Of a stretch of 64,000 bases of DNA, positions 24,177 to 36,300 are shown one piece after another (the first letter of the stretch is position 1; every line of letters starts with the position of its first letter). The stretch is from the NCBI GenBank assembly GCA_037013685.1, contig CM072885.1, positions 68,241,785-68,305,784 on the forward strand, written 5' to 3'. Position numbers and translations under genes: made by a program. The DNA is from Acridotheres tristis. Its lineage: Eukaryota; Chordata; Aves; Passeriformes; Sturnidae. A model generated the notes under the pieces. The model ran no database searches, was not told the origin of the DNA, and saw only the letters and a list, made by a program, of their open reading frames with translations.

Positions 24177-27100
24177 GTGAATGTATTTTTATTATCAGAC
24201 TTAACCATATGCTGTTTGTCCCCATTTTGCAAGCTTAGTTCAGATCTTGAAAATCAAGTCAATGTGGTTTGCTTTTAAGTAGAGATTCCCATTAGGCTCT
24301 TGGTGCTTTGGTAGGGCTTTTTGTTCAAAACACTGGTTTCTTTCACTTGGAAACTCGCAAAAAAATGATCTATTGGTCACATATACCATTATTTGTAACA
24401 AAATGTGGTTATCTTAAAAACCAAATTCGAAGTCAAATTTTAAAAGTAGACACTCTTCCTTTTATCTGCCCCATCTTCCCAGCTCTCTGTGGACAAGGCC
24501 AAGTCCTCCCTTGCTCCCTGCCCAGGGGTGGCCGCGTTTGGTCCCTCATTAACACTCATTACAGTATAACTGGGGATGCTTTAGTGTAAGATGCCTTTAT
24601 TTGTTCAGATGCTGGAGGAGGATGAATCCAATGGGACCACAAACAGGGGAATAACTTCTGTGCTAGCCCAACATGCTGCTCCAAGCCCACTAAAACAGTA
24701 TATTGCCGTTTTCTTCCAAGGCAGTCAATGAGGAGAGCTGCACACCGAGTTCACAAATCATCTGTGGAATTGAATTCTCTGGGATCCTCCATCCGCTCCA
24801 CAGGCACAGATCCCTCATTTGCTTTGGAAGAGACGTGTTGCACTTTAGTGAAGGGGGAGGCAGGCTTTAGGGATGGGATCTAGTGTACTTGAATTCCTTT
24901 TGGAAATGACAGCAGCGGGAGACATTGGTGTCCGTGATGCAAGTGCACACGCTGCCTTCAACTTGTATGTGTTTTATTGCTGGAGTCATGTTACTGACAG
25001 GATAATGAAATTGCAAAGAAAATGTGTTATATTCAACTTTGCCTTGATAATATAAACACTTTGTTCATTTTTTTTTCTTCTTTTTTTATTCACAGACTAA
25101 GTTCATCAGGAAATTATAAAATTATTTAAAAATTCTGTGCCGTGTCTTTATTTCAGTGTATGTTGCTTGGTGTCCTCTTCTGCAGGCCCAGGATGGGAGG
25201 GCAGGTTGGAGAGCTGAGTGGCTGCAGGGCTGCTCCCTGAGACCAGGCTTGAGGTGCCAATTGTTGCCCATCAGTGGCAGTGGGTCAAGGCTGCTGGGGT
25301 TTGGCTGCACCACGTGCCTGGCAATGGTCATGGACACAGCTGGGGCTGCCTGCAAGGTAAAGGTGAGGGACTGGCAAGCACAGGGGTGTCCCAGGTACCC
25401 TTGAACCTCACAGGTCAGGTGAGTGGAGATAAAACAGCTGCTGTCACAGTCAGCTGTCCCCTTTGTCTCTCCTGCCTGTTTTCCAAGTCAGTGACTTAAA
25501 AGTTGCTAATGGGTGACTGAAGTCCAGATGTGCATCTCGTGTTGAGTCAGTGTTGGGATCACATCTTCCAGAGCAACGTGCTTGGAAAGCCTTGCTGTGG
25601 AAAGGCCAGCAAGGCTGTCCTATTGAACGTGTTCCTGGTGAAACCTGGATGTGGGTCCTGTCCCTCAGGAGCAGGGGAGAGTTAGGAAGCTCTGTGATGT
25701 AGGGTGAGCTGTGCTTCTGCAGTGCTGGCAGAAATGGGCTCTACCCAATGTCCAGTCTCCAGACGAGTGTTGATGACATGGGAAATTGCCTGAGTAATGT
25801 CACTATAAAAATCTCATTTTTCTGCTGTTTTTGACTGTTCTAAAGAGAATAGCATTGCAACACTGGGTCCCACTGGTAGAACAATGTCCATGCTAAACAC
25901 GCTCCACCAGATCCTCCACAGCTATCCTAAATTCCTGACAGCACAGACCTCCCCAGGTTGAGACACTTTCTAACCAATGTCTTTCTCATTTTGTCTGTCT
26001 CTACAGCCAGTTTTTCTCTGAGCTCTCTTGCTGGCCTTGTCCCTTCTGCTTGACCTCGATTCATCATTTCATGAGGCTCTCGAGGTCGTGACTTGTTTCA
26101 GTACAAGTGACTACATGTGCAACCAGAACAGGCGTCCTGATCTCAGTGCCTGGGCTTTCCCTTCCCTTTGCTGATTGGATTTCAATCACTCGGGCTTCAA
26201 TCAGGCATGTAAAGCAGTGTGTGGAGAAAGGATGCGTGGGGATTAAGGGTCTCAGGAGCTTTGAAAGGAAGAGTCCATCAGCCCTTTGGTTCCCAGTCTG
26301 GTTTATGTTCGCTCAGACATCTTTGGCTGAGAAGAGGATTCGTGAATCCTGTCAGGCCAGGGTGTGCCTGGCTTCTGCAGCACAGTCCAGATCAGCTGAA
26401 TGAGACCACATGCCACATAAATTTAACCAGTTACTGCACAACAGGGTACCCATCAGTCTGATAATGGCACAAGCACCACCTCCGAAGGACTTGTCCTTTC
26501 TAAAGGAGTAGTGAAAGGTCAGGAGTCCAGGGACAGCACATCTGCAGGGAGAGCAGCACATCTGCTGAGATGGGAGAGCAGAGCTGAGCTCTGCAGCCCA
26601 CGCTGGCTCTGCTGCTCCGTGAGTTGCAGGGCCGTGTCCCGGCAGGCTGACTCATGTTTTGGATGGCCCATAACAATAACACTGTTCGTGCTGAAAAGAG
26701 AAGATGGCAAACGCCTTTTGTGTGTTATCAGGTTACATTTTATGCATTGTGCAGTAAAACACGAGGCATCTGAACAGAATTGTCTGTGTTGACTGCAGCT
26801 ACTGTGACACTGAACAGGCAAAGCAGCAGTGGAAACAGCAAATGGTCAGCCTTGGGATCAAGCACACTTCGATTTGAAACATTTTCTTTTGCAGATAGGT
26901 TCGTCGGGGTGTGCACAGCCCCTGTGTTGCCGAGGCTCCTGATTAAACATGGGCCTTCTGCAGTGCTCTAGCCAGGGTGACTTGGGAAAACCTGCTTTTC
27001 TAAATCACACCAGTCAGGGAAACTGCTGAAACCATATCTGCAATCCACTGGGAGAAGCTGCATATTTAGGATCTCCTATTTCTAACAGGATTTGCTGCGC

Positions 27101-30100
27101 TTGTGCTGCAGATGTCTTTTGCTTATGTGGATTGAAGCAGTAGGGGTGCATCAGCCAGCCCAAAGACTACCACATTACCCCAAAACAGTAATTAAAGCCA
27201 ATTGCCCATGCTAATGATCTGTGTGTGACTAGTGACCTTTAGACTGGGATTTTGAGACATCAAGTAGGTCTTCTCACTGGGCTTCAGGATGTTTAGAAAT
27301 CTCAGGCAAGTAGCCAGAGTCCTCTTTCTTTAATGTCTTTAAAAACCCTCAAACTCAAGTAGGGCATATGACCTGGGAAACAAAATGTTTTGTAGGTGGA
27401 TATACTGAAATTGGGTGCAAACAACTTTTTGTATATCAAGCAAACAGAGCCATCCACCTTGTGTTGGGAGACCTTATTTCAGAATATCCTGGTGATGTAT
27501 TGTAACATGTAAGTGGAACAGCTGGGACCAGCTTGGGTGTAGCTGGGGGGTTACAGCAAGTGATTCTCAGGGCGTGGGCTTTAAGTCCATCTGGTTTTAA
27601 GTACATGACCAGTAGCTTTTCCTAATGTTTACAATTGCAAACATTAAAAGTGTTCTGGAAGGTTGGCTAAGAAGTTAAATATTTAGGCCCAGGTACTGCA
27701 GCCCATTTGTGTGAAGCTGTCACTTACTTCAGTGGGAATTCAGCTCCCAGAATGTCTATGGACACAAATCTTGTGACAAAGCAAGTTAATAAAACCTTTG
27801 CCTTCTTTATGTATTGCTAAAAAGGATGGGTGGCTGCTGTAGCTCAAAACCCATCCTAGAAGGATTTTCGTTCAGCTTGAGTAAACCCTTCATTTTCTGT
27901 AAGGGCACACCATTTTGGGGAACCACAAGTCTTGGAATGTATATGAACGCTTGTAACCTTTCTTATATAATGCACAGAAGCTACTTTTAGCTCTAAGCAG
28001 TGTATCCTCTTGTAGCCCAAAGCCCTGAAGTGCACGTATGCATATATGTGTCTGTGCCCTTCTGTGTGATCATATATAAATATACTGTGGGAGCTGCCCA
28101 CTGGAAACTAAGGTCTGGAAATCAGAAAATCTAAATGACTTCATGCCTAATATGTCCATGATGCAATTTTCAGTGAGGTTTTTTTTTTTTGTTGTTTTTT
28201 TTTTTTTTGTCAGTTGCTTCCTTCATTATGTGTGCAGGATTAATTGATTTCTTTGAACTGGTAATTTTACAAACCCTATCACTGCTGCCATCCAAGAACA
28301 CCAGTTCTCTGTCACAAGCCTCTCATTACTTTGGTTCTTTAAATTGTCTCTCTTGCTAGTGGTAGCTTAGACATTAGGAGGGCTGCTCCTGTTTGTGCTG
28401 TTGCTCCCTGGGCATTCCAGCACTTTCTCATGCCCATATCTCTGACCTGTAATTGCCTCCACTTATTTCTGGTGGGTTTTATAATCCAACTCTTCACCTA
28501 GCAAAGAGGAGTTCTGTTTCTTCAGCCACAGAGCTGAGCATTAACTGTGATCAGACACCATAGACTGCCTGAGGCTTGTCAGGAACTCAAAGACTTGGAG
28601 ATATGATTTGACATTAAAGTGGAGGTAAATGGATGTTCTTCCTCTGTTCTTCCTTATTGTGAACAAAGCACATTGACTTTCCCAGCCAGGTCATTCCAGG
28701 CAGCAACACAATCTTTTCCCAAAGTCCCATATGAAATATTTGAGACTGCCTGACAGCTGAAGTGACTGACATGTCATAGAAGGGGCATATGTTTGCAGAC
28801 AGTTGTAGGCTGCAGTTGCAAAGAGCTCCAAAATGCTGCATCAGATACTCAGTGACTGGAGAATGTGCAATACATGCACGTGGGATTTAAAGACTGAGTG
28901 CAAAGTGCAGAAGGAGGTAAATTTAATTTCAGCATCTCATTTTTTTAGTTCCCACATGACTTCAAGCAGCAGTTCATGCCATTCATCTATGATTTAATTA
29001 ACTTAGCATTAATAGTTATGATGAGCATGGTGGTGGTAGTTATCAAAGTTTGAGAAAGCTCCTTCTAAGGATATTTTGAACTGTTGCCACTTTTGCTGAT
29101 ATCCTTCATTATAAAGTAGCATACTTTGGATTCAGATATGTTTTCCCAATCCAAGTGGTGACTGTGTAAGGTGGTTTTCAGAGAGCCAGGGCTGAGCAGC
29201 AGGAGCAGCCAGGGAACTTCCACAGGCTCATGGCATCCACCAAAGCCAGGGAGGTTCAGCTGCAGCACAGCATCACAGATGAGTGTCTGCACTGCTGCTC
29301 TCTCACCCAATCTGACACCCGAGTGACTCCTTCTTGATAATTTTGACTCTACATAGGAGTTTACTTGGGGACCTACTCTCTTGTGTATAAATCCATGAGA
29401 ATGACACTTGTACATTAGATCCTCTTTTCGTATTTTGTTTAAGCATTTTTAGCAGAATGCAGCTGAAGCTGTAACCAAGCTCTTAACAGGTTTGTGCAGA
29501 GCTTGGCTCTGCTCCCAAGGTGCCTCTTTGCTGCACCAGGCACAACTGGTGGATATTCCTGTCTTTAAAGATGTAAAGTAAGCCAGGATGAGTGGGAATT
29601 CTGCTGGTATCTCAATTGTCTGCATCAGAGGAGGCCCTACAACAGGATTTTGTATGGAAAACCTAGAATATCCAGTGAGGATGATGTATGACCATGGCAA
29701 GGTCTTTCTGCTGCTCAGCAAGGCTGGAGAGGGCAATGGTAGCTGGCAGCCACTGTGTCAGCTGCCATCCTTGCCTGAGATTTGTGTGGGGCTAGGAGCA
29801 CACTGCCTGCCAGTTGCCAGGGCTCAGCTCACTTGCAGCAGTCCGTTCAGCAGCAGTAACTCCATGACTCCCATTGTCTCCTCAGATGACAAACCAGCAA
29901 AAAGGCAGTAGTGCCCAAGTTCTCAGCTCTGCCAACTTTCTGCACGTCTCAGAAAGCAGCACTCACTTCTGTTATCTTCATTTTTTTAATCCATAGTGGT
30001 TGCAAAGTTTTAATACAAAGTGGTTTGCTGGTTACTTTGGACAGCCTTCAGATATCTGGCAGGCATGGGAAACACAAGAACTGCTACCCCAAAGCACTTG

Positions 30101-30676
30101 GTGCTGCTGCTCCTTCAGGAGGAGGTGGGAACAAGTTGGTGTCTCCTGCAAACTCCCTTGTGACCATTTCTAGTACAATACTGTAAGATGACTCTTTTTC
30201 CTGCCCCAGTGATATGGAGAAGTGTGGAACACTGTCTTGAGGACAGATCAAGACAATAGAAAACTCTTTCCCCTTGGGCATTCAAAACCCTGTATAGCTG
30301 CAGTGATATTGGACACCACAGATTGAGCTTCCTACCAGTGCCCTCTGAAAGATCCTCTCCTGATAGTTTGGCAGCAACATGACACCTTGCATCCAAATTA
30401 GATCCCTCACTAGGAAATGAAAAAACTGGGATTTGTCACTAAAATATAATGCAAGTTCACATCTTCCATCAGGATGTGCACAGCCATCCCTGGTGCAGCA
30501 GGGAGGGATTGATATTTGTCACCCCATGGTTCCTCATGGACCTGAGGAGGCTTTGGCTGCTCACCCACCCACAAGCCTGGTGTGCCAGGGACAGGCAGCA
30601 GCTGCTGGTTTCAGACTGAACCTCAGGAACAAGCACTGTGCCAGGTGGTGGATGCTGGAGATGTGCTGCACCCAAT

Positions 30677-30725
30677 GCAATGGCAGCCAGTGCAATGCAA
30701 TTGCAATGCCATGGCAATGGCAGCC
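30677..30725. repeat. Short GCAATG-rich repeat and palindrome cluster
   Basis: The 12-mer GCAATGGCAGCC occurs twice (30,677-30,688 and 30,714-30,725). Between the copies lie two perfect 10-bp palindromes, TGCAATTGCA and TGCCATGGCA. The block looks like local duplication of a short motif. No mobile family is recognised. Confidence 0.6.
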
Positions 30726-32758
30726 TTTGCAGTCTCCTCCCAGCAGCCCAAGCCAGGCACAGGAGCTTCAAGGTGCCAGGGGAAGGCTGCTCCTCACCCT
30801 TATGGTCGGAGGTTCTAATTTCCCCCATTAGTTAATGAAGTGATGACTCCTGACAACAGCAGCAGTGACAAAATGGTTCATGCTCATCTGTCAGAAGAGC
30901 AGATCAAAGCCACCTATGGAGCTGCAGACAAATATCACCAGGGATGACCCAGAGGCTTCCTCTGTGTGAGTGACAGGCAGGAGCAATGACTTCATTGTGA
31001 AACCAGCCCTGGATCCAGCAAAGTGACCCAGCCTAACGCTGAGCCAGAGCTTTGCTCTCAGCTCAGGAGTGACAGGGCTTCGGGAGGATGATGCCAGCTT
31101 TCCCTGGGTTTGTTTTTCTGCTGAGAGGCCTTGCTCAGCACAGCTCTGTTGCTCGTGCTCATCATTAGATGTGCAATCTCCAGATGAGATCTGAGCAGGT
31201 TCAGGCAGGATGGAGCCCCGGGGTTGTGTTGCTGTGGGTGTGCTGCAGCCCGGTGCTGTGCAGTGAAGGTGTCACACATCATTTGGGAAGACGTGTGGAT
31301 GTGTGAGGAGTCAGTGACAGCCACCACTTCATGCCCAGCTTGGAGCCAAGCCTGGGCTGGTCCGGGCTGTCCAGGTGTCCTGAAGCACGCCCTCACTGCA
31401 GCACCAGCTCCATTAACTGCTGACACCTCTACACAGAAGAGCTGAGGAAATAAAGGAAAATACAGAGCAAATCAGCCAAAGATGTGTCAGAGGCCAGCTC
31501 CCCCTGCTCTGTCAGCATGTACCAGCTGCAGTTCAGGCTTAAATGGAGCTCTGATGCCTGGGGGTTTAGGTGCTGTGTCCTTGGGAAGGTTCCCGTAACT
31601 CACAGACAATGAATGATGTGGTGCCCCCTAAAACCCAATTTTATATCCTCATGAAGGTTCACAAGAGGCAGATCTGGGCCCTCTGAACATCACAAAAGCT
31701 TGTTTGCTCTCCACAGATCTCTGTGCCTGACGTTATTCATGCTGCTATAAAAGGGATTATATACAAGCCATATCTTCAAGGGTGTCAAAACACAAGGTTA
31801 CAATCTTCTATGACGTTTAGTTCTTCCAAACACAGCCCCTGAAGCCCTGTGATGGAAAGGGGGTCCTCATCTGCATTTACCAAAAAAATAAACCCAAAGA
31901 AAGAATTCCAGCTCTCATTGCTGGAGGGAAATAAAGAAAAATGTAGCTTCAGTGAACAGTAAAGGCTCAGAAACAAGAATCCAATCCACAAAAAATTCCT
32001 GCCAGACTGAAAAACAAGATCTTAAGCACATGAGCAAATATGTTTTGAGGCATGAATCATGGTATCTTCCCTTTTTGTCGGCTTCTTTGGGTTTGGGGAT
32101 TTTTTTTGTTTTGGGTTTTTTGGGGAGTTTTTCTTTGGTTTTTTGCAGGTGTGTATAATTACAGTCCCAGGATGTGATGAAACATTTAGTGATTTGGTGT
32201 AAGTTCAGATGCCACAAGTGGTGTTAGCATGTAGGTGCTGTGCACATCCTGGAAAATTCGTGTCTCAAGCTGAAAATTCAGAGTCATCACTTCAGGATGT
32301 CAACCACAGAAAATACAGAAGACATACACAATTGTACTTAAATTACATGGGGGAAATTCTGATGTCTTTAATTTTACCTTTGCAAGACTACATGACAGGA
32401 TTCTGAGCTAGAACTCATTGGTTTCTACATCTCTAGTTTCTTGCATGTGTAAATACATACAAACACACACACACACTTTTTCCATGAACGAGCCCTTGAG
32501 ATGTGCCAAGGGCTGCTTGTGCCATGGGAGCATCAGTATCCATGCACAGCCCTTTGTTTGGTGCCCGGGCCCCAGGACCATATTCATAACAACATCTGAG
32601 TGCCTCAGAAGAAAACCATCAATTGCCATGTGGTTTCTTCCTTCTTTGTATCTTGTGACTGCACTTTGGTGCTTTGGTTATTATAGTTTCCATCTCTGCC
32701 TACTTGGCGTGTTTTAGTGCTGGTGTTTGTGTAAGCCCATATATTACCCATGCTATAT

Positions 32759-32798
32759 GTTTGTGTGTTTGTGTGTTTGTTTGTTTGTTTGTTTGTTT
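32759..32798. repeat. (GTTT)n microsatellite with GTGTGTTT lead-in
   Basis: Six perfect GTTT units at 32,775-32,798 follow two GTGTGTTT-type imperfect units. It is a simple-sequence repeat in intergenic DNA. Confidence 0.9.
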
Positions 32799-33269
32799 AT
32801 AAGCTACAGTGTCCAGGGATTATATTTATGTTCCCTTCAGCTCTCATTGTGAAGGTGAGACTATTAAGCAAAGGCATTTGCCATCAAAGGGCACTTTGGA
32901 GCCTACAAAACACAGTGGTTTTCATACAAAGGCTTTATTGTCACCAGATTGGTTTGCAGGAGGACGTCAGAGCAGCACAGGAGATGCAACTCCTCCAGGC
33001 TGTCCCTGGGATTTGTGGGACCCAGAAATAAAAACAGGAAATGTTCCATGGCTTCACTAGCTGTAAATAGTGCCTGTCCCCAGGCTGTGTGACATCCCCC
33101 CCAGGCAGCAGCGGCAATCACACGCCTGGCAGACACACATGGTATCACAGATCTCATCTCCCTGACCCTCCCTCTGCAGCCCCACAGTCCTAACACCTCC
33201 TAACACTGTGCTGTTCTGCACAGAGATGTTCACAACTCACCCAGCCTCTGCCCACTGCCTCAGCTGCCT

Positions 33270-33328
33270 GGTGGCACTGGTTGGTGGCAGGGTGGCACTG
33301 GTGGCAGGGTGGCACTGGTGGCACTGGT
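33270..33328. repeat. Short G-rich minisatellite
   Basis: GGTGGCACTGG occurs four times with GTGGCAGG spacers, giving a roughly 18-bp unit GGTGGCACTGGTGGCAGG with small indels. The array is about 60 bp. Open frames through it encode Trp/Gly/Ala-rich repeats and are not considered genes. Confidence 0.85.
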
Positions 33329-33910
33329 CGCGCCCTCCTGGCTTGGTGTCTCAGCACATTTTATTTCCTTCCCATCCACCTGCCAGGCCACAGAGAATGT
33401 GCCACCCTCCCCAGCAGCCAGCTGTGTCACCTGTGTGTCCCCAGGGCCACCAGGGCGTCAGGCTGGCCCCGCAGCCGGGAGTGCCCAAGCCAGCAGGGAC
33501 GCAGAGGCACCAAGCAAGCCCAGGGAGTGGCTCTCACCCCAGGTTTGGGGTTTGTGGAGTTCTGCCCTCCATTCCCACCTGCAGAGGTGCCTGTGGGGCC
33601 AGGCAGGGAGAGGCTGGACCCTCTTTGCCCATCCCGTGCCTCTCTTCCCTAGCACAACCCCACACATCTCTGTGCTCCATGGGAATGCTGGATTTAATGT
33701 CTGAATTGTGTTTGTTTCCTCCTTTAGCTGAAGTTGCTGTGGGGTATAAATCCCAGTGATTATCAGGAGAATAATCCCCTCTCACTTCATCAGTGCTAGA
33801 TCCAGCCAGAGCCTGTCTACCTTTCAAAGGAAAAAAATATGGAAGAATGTTTCAGTAAGTGAAGAAAGGAATTACAAAGGGAGAGAGGAAGGAAGGGAGA
33901 GAAGGGAGAG

Positions 33911-34118
33911 AAGGAAGGAAGGAAGGAAGGAAGGAAGGAAGGAAGGAAGGAAGGAAGGAAGGAAGGAAGGAAGGAAGGAAGGAAGGAAGGAAGGAAGGAA
34001 GGAAGGAAGGAAGGAAGGAAGGAAGGAAGGAAGGAAGGAAGGAAGGAAGGAAGGAAGGAAGGAAGGAAGGAAGGAAGGAAGGAAGGAAGGAAGGAAGGAA
34101 GGAAGGAAGGAAGGAAGG
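33911..34118. repeat. Perfect (AAGG)52 microsatellite, 208 bp
   Basis: By row count there are 52 uninterrupted AAGG units, flanked on the left by about 40 bp of impure purine sequence (GGGAGAGAGGAAGG-type) from 33,868. All purines are on the plus strand. The repeat forces open frames on both strands, Lys-Glu-Gly-Arg repeats on plus and Pro-Ser-Phe-Leu repeats on minus; these are artefacts. The exact unit number may reflect assembly or polymorphism. Confidence 0.98.
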
Positions 34119-34129
34119 GACAGGATGGA

Positions 34130-36020
34130 GGGACACACATCCCCTCCCACCCCTGTACCCCTGAGGAGCTACAGGAGAAGGGGAGCCTGCAGCTCATCTG
34201 TCTGACAGATCTCAGCTAGAACCTTGTGTGTGCTTTCCCCAAAACCACCTGTGGATGCTCAGCTCTTGGGAGACATTTTCCTGCCAGATTTGTGAGGGTT
34301 CAGCATCAGTAACCTGGAGAGAGAGGGCTGGCAGGGCAAGCACCCCCTTTGGGTTTCACCATTCCCTGGCAGTCAGGCATTGCGGGGAGCCCTTGGTGCC
34401 AGCCCCAGCAGGCAGGGGTGCACTGTCACCTCTCTGCACACACACACACAAGCTCTGCTGCACACCCACGTGCTGTGGGTCCTACTAAAGCCCATCCCAG
34501 GGTTAATGACACTGCAGAGCTCCTGACCACAGGAAGCAGGGGAGGCCAAGAACGAAGACTTTAGAAGGGGATCAGCCATTTGAACGGACAATAAGAATAT
34601 TCAGAGTTGTCATAACTCATGCCGATAAAAATTTTGGAAAGGATGTACAACTCTTCACCTCGGGGTTTAAGCCAAGTGGGAGAGATTGAGTGACTTGGTC
34701 GGAGAAGAGGGGAGTTGAGGGGCAGATTACCTCACTGTCTGGCTATGGCCGTGGCCCTGTGCCTCCCCAAACCACGGAGCTGTGCTCCCTATGTGGCAAG
34801 GCACAGGGTTGGGACCCTGGGCTGGCCCCAGGGCCACCTCCTGTCCCCCTTGTCCAGCAGTGCCATGGGACAGGTGATGCTTATCTGTCCCTAGGAGGGA
34901 GGGATGGGGGAGCTCTCCCAGCTCCATGGAACAAAACCCAAGAGAGTCCTACCCATCCCTACACCACGACGGGATGCAGAGCAGCTCTCCCACACCAGCC
35001 TGAGCTCAGGCTGTCCCTAGCAGCCAGCACTGAGGGCTCTGGGAGGCTGGTGTGCCCTGGTCCCTGGAGCCAGGGATCCTGGCGGGGGCCGCCGAGGGGG
35101 GCAGTTACACTTTAACTCAGCCAGCCCACACAACCCGCTGCTGGGAGTGCCTGTCTAATGATTAAAGGGCTAAATGAGGAGACCTGAACTCTCTGTGCTC
35201 TCCCCAGCCTTGCTGCCAACTTAGGTGGAGACAGGCAAGGCTTCACCCCACGGCAGCCACCAGGTCAGCCTGGTTACTGCTGCATCCTTTAAACCTTAGA
35301 GTCCTCACAAGGCTTTCTTGTTATTTCATCTCTTGGTTTTCTAAAGCCAGTAAATGGCTTGGCTCACCCCTTTGCACCAGGACTGTGGAGGAAGAGTGTG
35401 GAGTGGCAAGGAGGAGAGCTGAAGACCTGGGAGAGCCATTCCACAGCCTGCTCTCCATGCCATGGACCTCGGCAGCTCCAGACACTGAACCCCTTGATGG
35501 GTTCCCAGATCTGTGTGTTGGAGGACCAGGAGGGCAGGGGCAAACTGGACAGAGGGTAACATGTAGCTACTGAATGTGGAGAGGCAGCCTGGCTCTGGAA
35601 GGGCTGCACATGCCAGCCAGCATTGCAGGCTGTCTCCATCTGACCTCTGGAGCAGACCCCCAGCCAGCAAGACCAGATGCAAAGATGCAAAGATCAATCC
35701 CAGGGACCCTACTAGTGCATCACTGAAGTGAGGAAAGGTGTTTGCACATCATACAGTTGCTGAATTCCCTTTATGTCCTGTGCTGGCACAAGGGAAGAGA
35801 ATACTTGGAGATGTCCACCTCTAAAGGCAGCATCTTCTGCCTGTCCCACAGGATGACCAGTGATCAGCCCCTGTCTGGCTCCTGTCTTTTCTCAGTGGGG
35901 TGTCCCTGAGTCCAGGATGGATTTTTCTTGGTGATGTCAAGCCAGATGAATCCTGGTTTAATTGACCATGAATGAAATCGTGCTTTGATGGTTAATGTTA
36001 TACTCGGGGCTGGGAAAACT
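34130..36020. other. Intergenic, no gene recognised
   Basis: This is moderately GC-rich DNA with overlapping short open frames on both strands and no family signature. A stretch near 34,590-34,690 is AT-rich and carries the CpG-containing motif CATGCCGATAAAAATTTTGG, and may be a conserved noncoding block. Nothing else stands out. Confidence 0.5.
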
Positions 36021-36024
36021 ACTG

Positions 36025-36300
36025 CAAAATCATAGCAATTAGAGCTGGAAATTATTCAAGTCATCTAATGTATTTCCTCTCCCCCCTCGCTGTCTCTCCC
36101 TGTACAGGGGCAGTGACATCTCCCCTGCATTGTCAGGTCCTGCCTCTCTGACTCAAGGAGTGGAGCATCCACGTGTCCCTGGGCAGACAATTCCATCATT
36201 TGGAAGACGTCAACTTTAGAAAATGTTTCAGAAGTTTAGCCTATATTTCCTTTTGTGGAGTGCCACAGATTCTCAGGTCATGAGCTTTATGCCCCAAGGA
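36025..36300 (-). mobile_element. Ancient CR1-type LINE 3' relic
   Basis: On the plus strand the order is AATCATAGCAATTAGAGCTG, then ATTCAAGTCATCTAATGTAT, then GGGCAGACAATTCCATCATT, then AGAAGTTTAGCCTATATTTC. This is the reverse complement of the 3' part of old amniote CR1 elements, in which the same landmarks appear in the same order: a Cys/Trp-poor tail, a C-terminal 'nonsynonymous edge' block and a 3' UTR. It is heavily diverged with no usable frame. The identification rests on remembered consensus landmarks. Confidence 0.65.

Larger units (their letters stand above)
18510..24195 (+). other. ERC1: Probable ERC1 3' UTR (end point uncertain)
   Basis: The sequence after the TGA is AT-rich, without repeats of known families, and contains long A and T tracts typical of a long vertebrate 3' UTR. 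Examples are the A run near 18,647-18,662 and A/T-rich blocks at 23,130-23,280 and 23,390-23,560. From memory, human ERC1 has a 3' UTR of several kilobases, which fits. The only canonical AATAAA I found is at 20,459, and ATTAAA variants lie at 23,550 and 24,171. The UTR may thus end near 20,480, 23,580 or 24,195, or be made in several lengths. The end given is the longest of these. Confidence 0.5.
24200..33265. other. Intergenic region without a supportable gene
   Basis: Nine kilobases of mixed-composition DNA follow the presumed ERC1 end. Open frames up to about 130 codons occur on both strands, but none shows a known domain, convincing splice sites or a supporting neighbour. Simple sequence includes two adjoining T tracts at about 28,182-28,209, G/T-rich DNA at 32,085-32,150, an (AC)7 run at 32,463-32,476 and a GTTT run near 32,759-32,798. 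A stretch near 27,175-27,245 resembles conserved noncoding DNA. Confidence 0.6.

Noticed and set aside
33756..34205. Open frames encoding Lys-Glu-Gly-Arg or Pro-Ser-Phe-Leu repeats
   Set aside because: They are direct products of the (AAGG)52 microsatellite and have no nonrepeat coding signature.
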